This document shows, one piece after another, positions 1 through 7,815 of a DNA stretch of 55,057 nucleotides. Source of the DNA: JAGGAG01 sp031402225 (GTDB lineage: Bacteria; Gemmatimonadota; Gemmatimonadetes; Gemmatimonadales; GWC2-71-9). Made by a program: the position numbers and the translations under genes. Each line of letters starts with the position of its first letter. Within the stretch, counting starts at the first letter, position 1. The stretch spans positions 1 through 55,057 of the forward strand of contig JANNSD010000118.1 of assembly GCA_031402225.1 (NCBI GenBank), read 5' to 3'. The notes beneath the pieces were generated by a model. That model saw only the letters and a program-made list of their open reading frames with translations, searched no databases and was not told the origin of the DNA.

Positions 1-29
1 GGACGAGGTGCCAGCGGAGAAGTAGCGGA

Positions 30-1730
30 CTACCAGCCGGCCGCACCTCCATCGACCCGTGGATCAGGGACGCCTTCCAGCCCCGCCGGCGTGACGCGGA
101 TGGCGTTCACCGTGCCCATGAACTCCGGTTCCTGCCACAGCCCGTATCCCATCGTGCGCAACCCCGCCTGCACGCCCGGCGTGAGTCCCGCCGGCTCCCA
201 CCCCACGACATCCGGCAGGCCGTTGTGATGTATGCGTGGTGCCGCCACCGCCTGCGCCAGGGTCATCCGCTGGTCCACCACATTGGAGATGACCTGGAGT
301 ACCGCGGAGATGATGGTGGCACCACCGGGAGAGCCGAGCACGAGTGACAGCCGCCCGTCGGGGTCGAGCACGATCGTCGGCGTCATGGAGGAGAGCATGC
401 GCTTGCCCGGTGCAATGCTGTTGACGGTGCCCACCTGCTGGATGCCCATGGCATTCACGACGCCGGGCTGAACGGTGAAGTCATCCATCTCGTTGTTGAG
501 CAGGAAGCCGGTACCGCCCACAACGAATCCCGACCCGAAGCCGGTGTTGATGGTCGTGGTGATGGCGGCGGCGTTGCCGGCACTGTCCACCACCGAGAAG
601 TGCGTGGTGTGCTGTCCCTCCGCCAGCGCCGAGCCCTGGAGCGGCGTGGCACGATCGGCAGCAATGCTGCCGCGCTGGGTTGTGGCGTACGCCTTCGATG
701 TCAGCTCGGCGATCGGCATCGACACGAAGGCGGGGTCACCCAGCAGGGCGTTCCGGTCGAGGAATGCGCGGCGCAGGGCCTCGACCTGCAGGTGGACCAG
801 CGCCGCCGAGCCCGATGCCGGAAGCGTCATGCCCTCGAGGATGTTGAGCGACTGGATGAGCGTGGCGCCGCCGCCGGACACGGGGGGCATGGTGACCACA
901 CGCCATCCCCGGTAGGTGGTCTCGAGCGGACTGCGCCAGAGGGCCTGGTACCGCGCCAGGTCTTCGCGGCTGATGAGCCCGCCACCCTGTTGCACCGCCT
1001 TCGCGATCAGCGCGGCCACGCTGCCGCGGTAGAAGATGTCGGCACCGCTGTCGGCGATGAGGGCCAGCGTGCGGGCGAGGTCGGGCTGGTAGAGGGTGTC
1101 GCCGGCCTGCCAGGGGCGCCCGTCGGCACGGACGAAGATCGCGGTCGACGATGGGAATGGCGCGAAGTCGCTGGCGTTCCCGGCGAGCCACCGGGCCCGC
1201 ATGCTGTCGAGCTGGTGGGCCTTCGCGAGCGCGGCGGCGGGCAGGACCACGTCGCGCCAGGGGAGCACGCCGAAGCGGTGGTGCATCGCCCAGAGCCCGG
1301 CGACCGACCCGGGCACCCCGCCGGCGCGAGCCCCCACCAGCGAGGCGTCGCTGACCTTGCCCGACGAGTCCACGTACATGTCGCGCGTGGCCAGGAGGGG
1401 AGCCGTCTCCCGGAAGTCGAGCGCGAACACCGGCCCGTCGTGCTGGCGGTACACGAGGAACCCACCGCCGCCGAGGTTGCCGGCGGCGGGGTTCTCGACG
1501 GCCTGCGCAAAGGCGACGGCCACGATGGCGTCAATGGCATTGCCCCCGCGGCGCAGGATCAGCGCCCCGACCTCGCTGGACCCCGGGTTGTCGGACACCA
1601 CCATGGCGTGGGGTGCCGTGACGGGTGGCGCCACGTCGGCGAACCGCCAGCGCGCCCCGGGTGCGGGGTCCTGACCGCACGCGGCGCTCGCCACGACAAG
1701 GGGCAGCAGCAGCGAGCGGGCGTTCCTCAT
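30..1730 (-). CDS. ggt: gamma-glutamyltransferase (lipoprotein)
   Basis: Likely a secreted gamma-glutamyltranspeptidase that cleaves glutathione and other gamma-glutamyl compounds, autoprocessed into two subunits. The family's autocatalytic threonine motif is visible as HTTHFSVVD with the nucleophile near residue 375, and the GSPGGATI oxyanion-loop region follows. The N-terminus (MRNARSLLLPLVVASAAC) is a lipoprotein signal ending in a lipobox Cys. I start at the ATG at 1730, because the longer frame to 1817 would overlap the ywlC stop and place a polar stretch before the signal peptide. The 566-residue length fits the family. It is the last gene of arfB-ywlC-ggt. Confidence 0.93.
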   Translation of the reverse strand: MRNARSLLLPLVVASAACGQDPAPGARWRFADVAPPVTAPHAMVVSDNPGSSEVGALILRRGGNAIDAIVAVAFAQAVENPAAGNLGGGGFLVYRQHDGPVFALDFRETAPLLATRDMYVDSSGKVSDASLVGARAGGVPGSVAGLWAMHHRFGVLPWRDVVLPAAALAKAHQLDSMRARWLAGNASDFAPFPSSTAIFVRADGRPWQAGDTLYQPDLARTLALIADSGADIFYRGSVAALIAKAVQQGGGLISREDLARYQALWRSPLETTYRGWRVVTMPPVSGGGATLIQSLNILEGMTLPASGSAALVHLQVEALRRAFLDRNALLGDPAFVSMPIAELTSKAYATTQRGSIAADRATPLQGSALAEGQHTTHFSVVDSAGNAAAITTTINTGFGSGFVVGGTGFLLNNEMDDFTVQPGVVNAMGIQQVGTVNSIAPGKRMLSSMTPTIVLDPDGRLSLVLGSPGGATIISAVLQVISNVVDQRMTLAQAVAAPRIHHNGLPDVVGWEPAGLTPGVQAGLRTMGYGLWQEPEFMGTVNAIRVTPAGLEGVPDPRVDGGAAGW

Positions 1731-1779
1731 CCACGTACAGCGCAAGTGCATTCGGCTCCTCACTGCCCAGGTGTCCTGC

Positions 1780-2781
1780 TCATTGCGCCGCGCGACGGAG
1801 GCGATCGTGCACGGCACTCCACTCCGATCCGCTGGGCGGCAATTCTACCACGATGCGTGCGCATCCCGCATCATCGAGCTGGTGGAGCCCAGCGTACAAT
1901 CCGTGGGCGTAGCCGTCCGCGCGTTCGGGCAATCGGACGACGTGCCAGCGCGTCGGCAGGCGGAGGTCGGTGTACACCAGTGCGCCAGTGACCGCTTGAT
2001 TCGGGTCTTCCGTCTCCTCTCGATCCGCTAGTTCCTCTATCTGTGACCGCGTCAGCACCACGAGTGGTGCGCGGGGCGCGTAGTGCCGCTCCACCTGTCC
2101 CGGTGAAAGGCGGGGCGCGTCACCGGCGGGCTCGGCGGCATCGGGTGCCAGCGGGCCCACGACCTCCTCGAGCGCCGCGACGGAAATCATGCCGGGGCGC
2201 AAGAGGCGCGGGCGTGCCCCGGTCAGGTCCACGACGGTCGACTCGATGCCCACCTGTGCCGGGCCGCCATCGAGCAGCAGGTCCACCCGGTCACCGAGTG
2301 CCTGCGCCACATGATCAGCCGAGGTGGGTGACAACTGGGTGAACCGGTTGGCGCTCGGCGCGGCCACCGGCAGGTTGGCGGCGCGGATCAGTGCCAGCGC
2401 CACGGGATGGGCCGGCACCCGGATGCCGACGGCGTCGAGGCCTGCCGTCACGATGTCGGGCACGGTGATTTCCTTCGGCACCACGAGCGTGAGCGGGCCG
2501 GGCCAGAAACGGCTCGCCAGGCGCGTGGCGTCGGCGGGCCAGCGCCGAGCGAGGCGTCGCGCCTGCTCGAGACTGGCCACGTGCACGATGACCGGGTTGA
2601 AGGCAGGGCGCCCCTTTGCCTCGAAGATGCGGCGCACCGCCGCGGGGTCGAGTGCATCGGCACCCAGGCCGTACACCGTCTCCGTCGGGAAGGCGACGAG
2701 CCCGCCGGCACGCAGCACCGTGGCGGCGGCGGCGATGGCGAGCGGATCGGGTGCCGCGGGGTCAACGCTCAGCCGGCGCAT
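1780..2781 (-). CDS. ywlC: threonylcarbamoyl-AMP synthase (Sua5/YwlC type)
   Basis: Makes threonylcarbamoyl-AMP from threonine, bicarbonate and ATP, the first step of t6A modification of ANN-decoding tRNAs; cytoplasmic. The YrdC domain spans about residues 10-200, with FPTETVYGLG, KGRPAFNP and the nucleotide-binding PSANRF segment. A C-terminal Sua5 domain (about 230-330) follows a short linker, so this is the two-domain Sua5/YwlC form of about 333 residues rather than the short TsaC form. It lies 22 bp downstream of arfB on the same strand, consistent with one translation-related operon. Confidence 0.93.
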   Translation of the reverse strand: MRRLSVDPAAPDPLAIAAAATVLRAGGLVAFPTETVYGLGADALDPAAVRRIFEAKGRPAFNPVIVHVASLEQARRLARRWPADATRLASRFWPGPLTLVVPKEITVPDIVTAGLDAVGIRVPAHPVALALIRAANLPVAAPSANRFTQLSPTSADHVAQALGDRVDLLLDGGPAQVGIESTVVDLTGARPRLLRPGMISVAALEEVVGPLAPDAAEPAGDAPRLSPGQVERHYAPRAPLVVLTRSQIEELADREETEDPNQAVTGALVYTDLRLPTRWHVVRLPERADGYAHGLYAGLHQLDDAGCARIVVELPPSGSEWSAVHDRLRRAAQ

Positions 2782-2803
2782 GGGCCGCGGCCGTGGAGTG
2801 ACC

Positions 2804-3235
2804 TCACTCGTCGGGCGGCTGCCGCCGCTCGCGCTTGGTGGTGCCGCGGCGCTTCTTGCTGTCGAGCCGCCGTTCCTTCGACGCCCGGGTAGGCTTGGTG
2901 GCGCGTCGCGCCTTGGGCACCGCGAGGGCGCGGCTCACGACGCCGGCCAGGCGCTCGAGTGCGGCCGACCGGTTCTGCAGCTGGCTGCGGCGATCACTGG
3001 CGACGACCCGAAGGTTGCCGTCGCCGTCCAGGCGACTGGCGAGTCGCAGCTGCAGGCGGCTCCGCTGCGCCGGGGTGAGGACCGGCGACGCCGTGACATT
3101 CCAGACGGCCTCGATGCGTGTGGCGCTGCGGTTCACGTGCTGGCCACCGGGTCCGCTCGACGGCGTGGCCCGGATGACGATCTCCGCCAGTGGAATGGAC
3201 AGGTTCGGGGTGACCACAAGGCGGCGTTCGGACAT
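2804..3235 (-). CDS. arfB: alternative ribosome-rescue factor ArfB
   Basis: Peptidyl-tRNA hydrolase that releases peptides from ribosomes stalled on truncated mRNA. The catalytic GGQ loop is seen as SSGPGGQHVN near residues 23-32, and the lysine/arginine-rich C-terminal tail that enters the empty mRNA channel is present (KKRRGTTKRERR). At 143 residues it has the ArfB length and lacks the codon-recognition domain of true release factors. The ATG at 3235 lies 5 nt after a good -10 box with no Shine-Dalgarno, suggesting a leaderless message. Confidence 0.93.
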   Translation of the reverse strand: MSERRLVVTPNLSIPLAEIVIRATPSSGPGGQHVNRSATRIEAVWNVTASPVLTPAQRSRLQLRLASRLDGDGNLRVVASDRRSQLQNRSAALERLAGVVSRALAVPKARRATKPTRASKERRLDSKKRRGTTKRERRQPPDE

Positions 3236-3269
3236 GCTCGATGCTAGCCGACGCCCCGGGGAGATGCAA
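3235..3269 (-). promoter_or_regulatory. arfB promoter, leaderless type
   Basis: On the minus strand TTGCAT (3264-3269), a 17-bp spacer and TAGCAT (3241-3246) are followed after CGAGC by the ATG at 3235. Transcription would start at or next to the A of ATG. The match to sigma-70 consensus and the spacing are seen directly; activity is inferred. Confidence 0.6.
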
Positions 3270-3316
3270 AGGCTGGCGCACCGGCCGGCTTGGCTTCCGT
3301 TGACCGGACGGCACGT

Positions 3317-3328
3317 TACGTTACCTGC
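3317..3328 (+). promoter_or_regulatory. possible -10 region of the NtrC-type regulator
   Basis: TACGTT (3317-3322) is followed by ACCTGC and the ATG at 3329. The only candidate -35 is the weak TTCCGT 16 bp upstream. The geometry copies the divergent arfB promoter, again suggesting a leaderless transcript, but the -35 match is poor. Confidence 0.35.
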
Positions 3329-4696
3329 ATGGCTCACCGGGTACTCATCATTGATGACGAAGCAGGCATCCGTCAGGCCCTCAAGCAGGTGCTCGAGTAT
3401 GAGGGCATGCAGGTGCGGACGGCGAGCTCCGGCGGTGAGGGCATCACCGTCTTTCCCGAGTACCGTCCCCACCTGTCGTTCCTCGACGTCAAGATGGCCG
3501 GCCTGGATGGGCTCGATACGCTCACGCGGCTGCGGGAGCTGGATCCCAGCGCGGTCGTGATCATGATTTCGGGCCACGGCACCATGCAGACGGCGGTCGA
3601 GGCCACCCGTCGCGGCGCATTCGACTTCCTGGAGAAGCCGCTCGACACCGACCGGCTGCTGGTCACGGTCCGCAATGCCCTGCGCCACGCCGACCTCACC
3701 GGCGAGAACCAGCGGCTCAAGCAGGTGGTTGGCAACCGCCATACCATGATCGGCACATCGCCGGCGCTGGCCGGCGTGCGCGACCTGATCGGCAAGGTGG
3801 GACCCACCAACGCCCGCGTGCTGATCACCGGTGACAACGGCGCCGGCAAGGAGCTCGTCGCCCGGGCACTGCACGAGGCGTCGTCACGCCGGGCGAAAGC
3901 TTTTATCGAGCTCAACTGCGCCGCGATCCCGTCGGAGTTGATCGAAAGCGAATTGTTCGGTCACATGCGCGGGTCGTTCACCGGCGCCGTCATCGACCGG
4001 GCCGGCAAGTTCGAGCAGGCCGACGGGGGCACGCTCTTTTTCGATGAGGTGGGCGACCTGTCGCTCGCCGCCCAAGCCAAGCTGCTCCGGGTGCTGCAGG
4101 AGGGCGTGGTCACGCGCATCGGGGGCACCAAGTCCGTGAGCGTCGACGTGCGAGTCCTCTCCGCCACGAACAAGAACCTGCGCGAGGAGATCCTGGACAA
4201 CCGGTTCCGTGAGGACCTCCTCTACCGGCTGAATGTGGTGGAGATCCACGTGCCGCCGCTGCGGGAGCGCAGCGACGACATTCCCCTGCTCGTGGCGCAC
4301 TTCGCCGACCAGATCGCGGCCACCGCGGGGGTGCCGCTGCGCAAGTTCGGCGAGGACGCCGTGGCACGCCTGCAGCAGCGGGCGTGGCCCGGGAACGTGC
4401 GCGAGCTCCGGAACGGGGTCGAGCGACTGATGATCCTCTCTGCGGGCAAGATGGTGACCGGCCCCGACGTCGAGCGACTCCTGCCCGTCGTGGACGCGGG
4501 TGTGCCCGGGGAAGCGCTGGCGGCGGCGCCCCACACCTTCGAGACGTTCAAGCAGGACGCCGAAAAGAACTTCCTGCTGCAGAAGCTCCGCGAGCACGAC
4601 TGGAATGTCTCCGAGACGGCGCGAGCGCTCCGGATGCCCCGATCCAACCTGTACAAGAAGATCGAGCGCTACGGACTGCGGAGGGAGTCGGCATGA
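3329..4696 (+). CDS. sigma-54-dependent response regulator (NtrC family)
   Basis: Two-component response regulator that would activate sigma-54 promoters. The receiver domain (about 1-120) has the acidic pair DDE, phosphoacceptor Asp53 in FLDVKM and the conserved Lys in EKPLD. The AAA+ domain (about 140-370) has Walker A GDNGAGKE, the sigma-54 contact loop GSFTGA (a common variant of GAFTGA) and Walker B LFFDEVGDL. A Fis-type helix-turn-helix ends the protein. I start at MAHRVLIIDD (3329) because the extra upstream residues lack family similarity. No sensor kinase is adjacent, so its input is unknown. It overlaps the next gene by ATGA. Confidence 0.93.
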   Translation: MAHRVLIIDDEAGIRQALKQVLEYEGMQVRTASSGGEGITVFPEYRPHLSFLDVKMAGLDGLDTLTRLRELDPSAVVIMISGHGTMQTAVEATRRGAFDFLEKPLDTDRLLVTVRNALRHADLTGENQRLKQVVGNRHTMIGTSPALAGVRDLIGKVGPTNARVLITGDNGAGKELVARALHEASSRRAKAFIELNCAAIPSELIESELFGHMRGSFTGAVIDRAGKFEQADGGTLFFDEVGDLSLAAQAKLLRVLQEGVVTRIGGTKSVSVDVRVLSATNKNLREEILDNRFREDLLYRLNVVEIHVPPLRERSDDIPLLVAHFADQIAATAGVPLRKFGEDAVARLQQRAWPGNVRELRNGVERLMILSAGKMVTGPDVERLLPVVDAGVPGEALAAAPHTFETFKQDAEKNFLLQKLREHDWNVSETARALRMPRSNLYKKIERYGLRRESA

Positions 4697-5127
4697 CGGG
4701 ACCACGCGACTGGGACAAGGACCTCGCGGCTGTCGACAAGGCGATCGAGACCTGGAAGGCCACCACGCCCGGCACCAGCCCGTCCGCGGCCAAGCCGAAC
4801 CCGGTGGTCGTCGCCGCGGCGCCCGCGCCCGCCAAGGGCGCGATGTTCACCTGGCTGCGCGTGCTGCTGGTTCTGGCGTTGGCGGTAGCGGTGCCGTTCT
4901 GGCCCTATCCCCGCGAATGCGGCCTGAACCTCATCGTCTACATGGGCGTCGTGTCCCTCCTGGTGCTTGCCGGCACCTGGGGGGCGGCATCCAGCTGGGG
5001 CCGCCGCCTCGGCAAGGCGCATGTCCTCTCGATGCTCACCATCGTGTGGGGGCTCGCCCTCATCGCTGCGGAAGTGCTGCCCCGTATCGGATACGCAGCG
5101 CACCAGGCGCGGTGGATGTGCCCCTGA
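4693..5127 (+). CDS. small membrane protein of unknown function
   Basis: I do not recognise a family. The 144-residue protein has a soluble N-terminus (about 1-50) with an Ala/Pro-rich linker, then three hydrophobic segments at about 52-70, 76-95 and 105-125 that should cross the inner membrane. Its ATG overlaps the stop of the response regulator (ATGA), so the two are almost surely co-translated. That suggests a role in the same signalling process, but nothing in the sequence says which. Confidence 0.75.
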   Translation: MTGPRDWDKDLAAVDKAIETWKATTPGTSPSAAKPNPVVVAAAPAPAKGAMFTWLRVLLVLALAVAVPFWPYPRECGLNLIVYMGVVSLLVLAGTWGAASSWGRRLGKAHVLSMLTIVWGLALIAAEVLPRIGYAAHQARWMCP

Positions 5128-5130
5128 CAG

Positions 5131-5241
5131 CGGGAGACGGGATACGGAAGACGCGAGACGTGCCTCGTCCGCGGCACCGGCTCGTTTTCCGTCTTCCGTC
5201 TTCCGTCTCCCGTCTCCCGACACCCGACACCCGACACCCGA
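5131..5241. repeat. inverted GGGAGAC/GGAAGAC array (R1)
   Basis: A left arm of GGGAGAC-like heptamers (5131-5160) is mirrored by a right arm of TCTTCCG/TCTCCCG heptamers (5185-5219), then three ACACCCG units. The arms are largely complementary around a 24-base loop, so DNA or RNA could fold into a long imperfect hairpin. The array stops 7 bases before the aldehyde dehydrogenase ATG. The same heptamer recurs at 39.3 kb. Confidence 0.85.
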
Positions 5242-5248
5242 CCAATAA

Positions 5249-6742
5249 ATGGCCAAGACCTTCAGGAACTTCATCGCTGGCAAGTGGGTTGCTCCTTCGA
5301 CCGGCGAATATTTCGAGAACCGCAATCCGGCCGATACCCGTGACTTCATCGGGCGGTTCCCCGACTCGGGTGCCGCCGACATCGAGGCGGCGGTGCAGTC
5401 CGCCGAGCGCGGATACCGCCTCTGGTCGCGTACGCCGGCACCAGCGCGCGGTGATGTGCTCCGCCGCGTGGGTGACCTTCTGGTAGCGCGCAAGGAGGAA
5501 GTTGCGGACGCGATGACCCGGGAAATGGGCAAGGTCCTCGCGGAAACCCGTGGCGACGTGCAGGAGGGCATCGACACTGCCTACTATGCCGCCACCGAGG
5601 GGCGCCGGCTGTTCGGGCACACCGTGCCGAGCGAGCTCCCCAGCAAGTGGGCGATGAGTTATCGCCGGCCGATCGGGGTATGCGGGCTGATCACGCCGTT
5701 CAATTTCCCGCTGGCGATCCCCACGTGGAAGGCATTCCCGGCGCTGCTGTGTGGCAACGCGGTAATCATCAAGCCGTCCGAGGACGTGCCGCACACCGTC
5801 GCCCTGCTGGTGGAGATCCTGCTCAAGGCTGGGCTGCCGCCCGAAGTGATCCAGCTGGTACACGGGCGCGGCGAGACGGTCGGCAAGGCCCTGGTGGAGC
5901 ACCCGGCGGTCGGGGTGATCTCCTTCACCGGCTCCACGGAGACGGGCGCCGCCATCGGGCAGACGTGCGGCCGCATGCACAAACGCCTGTCCCTCGAGAT
6001 GGGCGGCAAGAACGCGATGATCGTGATGGACGATGCCAACCTGGACCTGGCCCTCGAGGGCATCCTCTGGGGGGCGTTCGGCACCACCGGCCAGCGCTGT
6101 ACCGCCACCAGCCGGCTGCTGCTGCACCGGAAGATCCACGATCGCTTCGTGCGCCGCCTCGCCGATGCCGCGGGTAAGCTGCGCCTGGGCGATGGACGGA
6201 AGCCGGGCACCGATGTGGGTCCGCTGATCCACGAGGCATCCAGGCAGAAGGTGGAGCGCTACGTGGAGATCGGGCGGGACCAGGGCGCAGAGCTTGTAAC
6301 GGGTGGTCGCCGCCCCACTGGCGCGAAGTATGCTCGGGGGTACTTCTACCAGCCGACCATCTTTGCCAACGTGAAAGCGGGAAGCCGGCTTGAACAGGAG
6401 GAGATCTTCGGGCCGGTCCTGAGCGTGGTACGCTTCGGCACGTTCGACGAAGCGATGCGCATCAACAACGGGGTACGGTACGGCCTGTCGAGCAGCCTCT
6501 ACACCCAGGACGTCAACCTCGCGTACCGGGCCATGGTCGAGCTCGACAACGGCATCACCTACATCAACGCGCCCACCATCGGAGCCGAGGCGCACATGCC
6601 GTTCGGCGGCGTCAAGCAGACCGGAAATGGGCACCGTGAGGGCGGCTGGGAAGTGTACGACTTCTATTCTGAAACGAAGGTGTGCTACGTGGATTACTCG
6701 GGCCGGCTGCAGCGCGCCCAGATCGACAATTACGACGCTTGA
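5249..6742 (+). CDS. NAD(P)-dependent aldehyde dehydrogenase
   Basis: Oxidises an aldehyde to its acid in the cytoplasm. The 497 residues carry the family landmarks: GLITPFNFPLAIP, the Rossmann loop FTGSTETG, general base Glu250 (LEMGGKN), nucleophile Cys284 (GQRCTATSR) and EIFGPVLSV. The C-terminal block (PTIGAEAHMPFGG...GNGHREGG) recalls the subgroup with alpha-ketoglutaric semialdehyde and aminoadipate semialdehyde dehydrogenases, so a semialdehyde substrate is plausible but unproven. No Shine-Dalgarno precedes the ATG; instead the R1 array and an AATAA stretch lie directly upstream. It stands alone, not in an operon. Confidence 0.92.
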   Translation: MAKTFRNFIAGKWVAPSTGEYFENRNPADTRDFIGRFPDSGAADIEAAVQSAERGYRLWSRTPAPARGDVLRRVGDLLVARKEEVADAMTREMGKVLAETRGDVQEGIDTAYYAATEGRRLFGHTVPSELPSKWAMSYRRPIGVCGLITPFNFPLAIPTWKAFPALLCGNAVIIKPSEDVPHTVALLVEILLKAGLPPEVIQLVHGRGETVGKALVEHPAVGVISFTGSTETGAAIGQTCGRMHKRLSLEMGGKNAMIVMDDANLDLALEGILWGAFGTTGQRCTATSRLLLHRKIHDRFVRRLADAAGKLRLGDGRKPGTDVGPLIHEASRQKVERYVEIGRDQGAELVTGGRRPTGAKYARGYFYQPTIFANVKAGSRLEQEEIFGPVLSVVRFGTFDEAMRINNGVRYGLSSSLYTQDVNLAYRAMVELDNGITYINAPTIGAEAHMPFGGVKQTGNGHREGGWEVYDFYSETKVCYVDYSGRLQRAQIDNYDA

Positions 6743-6759
6743 GTTCGTCTCTGTGCCCG

Positions 6760-6788
6760 TTGCGCTGTCGGAGGGGCACGGGTAAGGT
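6760..6788 (+). promoter_or_regulatory. candidate sigma-70 promoter of the sigma factor gene
   Basis: TTGCGC (6760-6765), a 17-bp spacer and TAAGGT (6783-6788) would start transcription near 6795. This gives a 5' UTR of about 36 nt containing the GAGGGTGAG ribosome-binding site before the ATG at 6831. Confidence 0.5.
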
Positions 6789-6830
6789 TCGCTCGCAACG
6801 CTGTCCGTTGTCCCAACGAGGGTGAGCTGC

Positions 6831-7703
6831 ATGCGCCCCATCCAGGTCCGATCCGGCAAGCGCGCGTCTGCTGCGGCAGATGAAGGTTCGCTCGACCTCT
6901 ACCTGAGGGAGATCAGTCGCTACCCGCTGATCCCGCAGACGGAAGAGGTCCGGCTGGCCCAGGGCATTCGCGTCGGCGATGCGGAGTGCCTGGACAAGCT
7001 CGTCCGGAGCAACTTGCGATTTGTTGTTTCAGTGGCCAAGAAGTACCAGAATCAGGGCGTGTCCCTTTCCGACCTGATCAACGAGGGCAACCTCGGCCTG
7101 ATCCGCGCGGCCCACAAGTTCGACGAGACGAAGGGGATCAAGTTCATCTCCTACGCCGTGTGGTGGATCCGTCAGGCGATCCTCCAGGCGCTGGCGGAGC
7201 AGAGCCGGATCGTGCGCGTGCCGCTCAATCGCGCCGGGGCCCTGCATCGCATCGGCAAGCGGACGTCGATGCTGTTGCAGGAACTCGGACGCGAGCCGAC
7301 GCCCACGGAGATCGCCGAGGGCATGGACATCACCCTCGAGGAGGTGCAGAAGACGCTCAGCATCTCCCGGACGCACCTGTCCCTCGACGCGCCTATTTCT
7401 CCCGGCGAGGACAATCGACTCCTCGACTATCTCCCCGACACCCAGAACTCCGGCTCCGACAGCGATACCTTCGAGCACGCTCTCAGTGAATCCATCGAGG
7501 AAGTCCTGGGCACGCTCAAGGAGCGGGAAACCAGGATCCTCCGCCTCTATTTTGGCCTGGATGGGCCCGAGCCGATGACGCTCGAGGAGATCGGCAGTCT
7601 GCTCGGCATTACCCGGGAGCGAGTGCGGCAGATCAAGGAAAAGGCGCTGAGTCGGCTTCGGCACGTCAGCCGGGCGAAGGCGCTGGAGACCTTCCTGGGG
7701 TAA
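6831..7703 (+). CDS. rpoD: primary-type sigma-70 factor lacking region 1.1
   Basis: Directs RNA polymerase to -35/-10 promoters. Region 1.2 (DLYLREISRYPLI), regions 2.1-2.4 (SNLRFVVSVAKKY, GNLGLIRAAHKFD, FISYAVWWIRQAI), region 3 and the region 4 helix-turn-helix (LGITRERVRQIKEKALSRLRH) are complete. At 290 residues it lacks the acidic region 1.1 and the long non-conserved insert of proteobacterial RpoD. The region 2.4 and 4.2 residues match primary sigma factors, so I take it as housekeeping or a close group 2 relative. The ATG at 6831 has a GAGGGTGAG Shine-Dalgarno; a GTG 9 bases upstream is less likely. Confidence 0.93.
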   Translation: MRPIQVRSGKRASAAADEGSLDLYLREISRYPLIPQTEEVRLAQGIRVGDAECLDKLVRSNLRFVVSVAKKYQNQGVSLSDLINEGNLGLIRAAHKFDETKGIKFISYAVWWIRQAILQALAEQSRIVRVPLNRAGALHRIGKRTSMLLQELGREPTPTEIAEGMDITLEEVQKTLSISRTHLSLDAPISPGEDNRLLDYLPDTQNSGSDSDTFEHALSESIEEVLGTLKERETRILRLYFGLDGPEPMTLEEIGSLLGITRERVRQIKEKALSRLRHVSRAKALETFLG

Positions 7704-7710
7704 GCAAGGC

Positions 7711-7815
7711 GATCCTTCGCTGCGCTCAGGATGACATTGGTGCGCTCAGGATGACATTGGTGCGCTCAGGATGACTTGGTGTGCTCAGGATGACATTGGT
7801 GCGCTCAGGATGACC
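7711..7815. repeat. 20-bp tandem repeat TGCGCTCAGGATGACATTGG (R2)
   Basis: Five head-to-tail units from 7721 (the third is 19 bp, the last is partial) follow a GATCCTTCGC half-site that makes the first unit palindromic (ATCCTTCG...CTCAGGAT). The array fills the gap between two convergent genes, and its last unit contains the metX stop codon. The GATCCTTCGC...GCTCAGGATGAC core resembles a dispersed intergenic repeat known from several GC-rich phyla. Confidence 0.93.

Noticed and set aside
600..1991. 463-codon open frame on the plus strand
   Set aside because: Antisense to ggt and the end of ywlC, low-complexity Arg/Gly/Ala sequence.
7711..7815. CRISPR array
   Set aside because: Units are 20 bp, head to tail with no variable spacers and no cas gene nearby.
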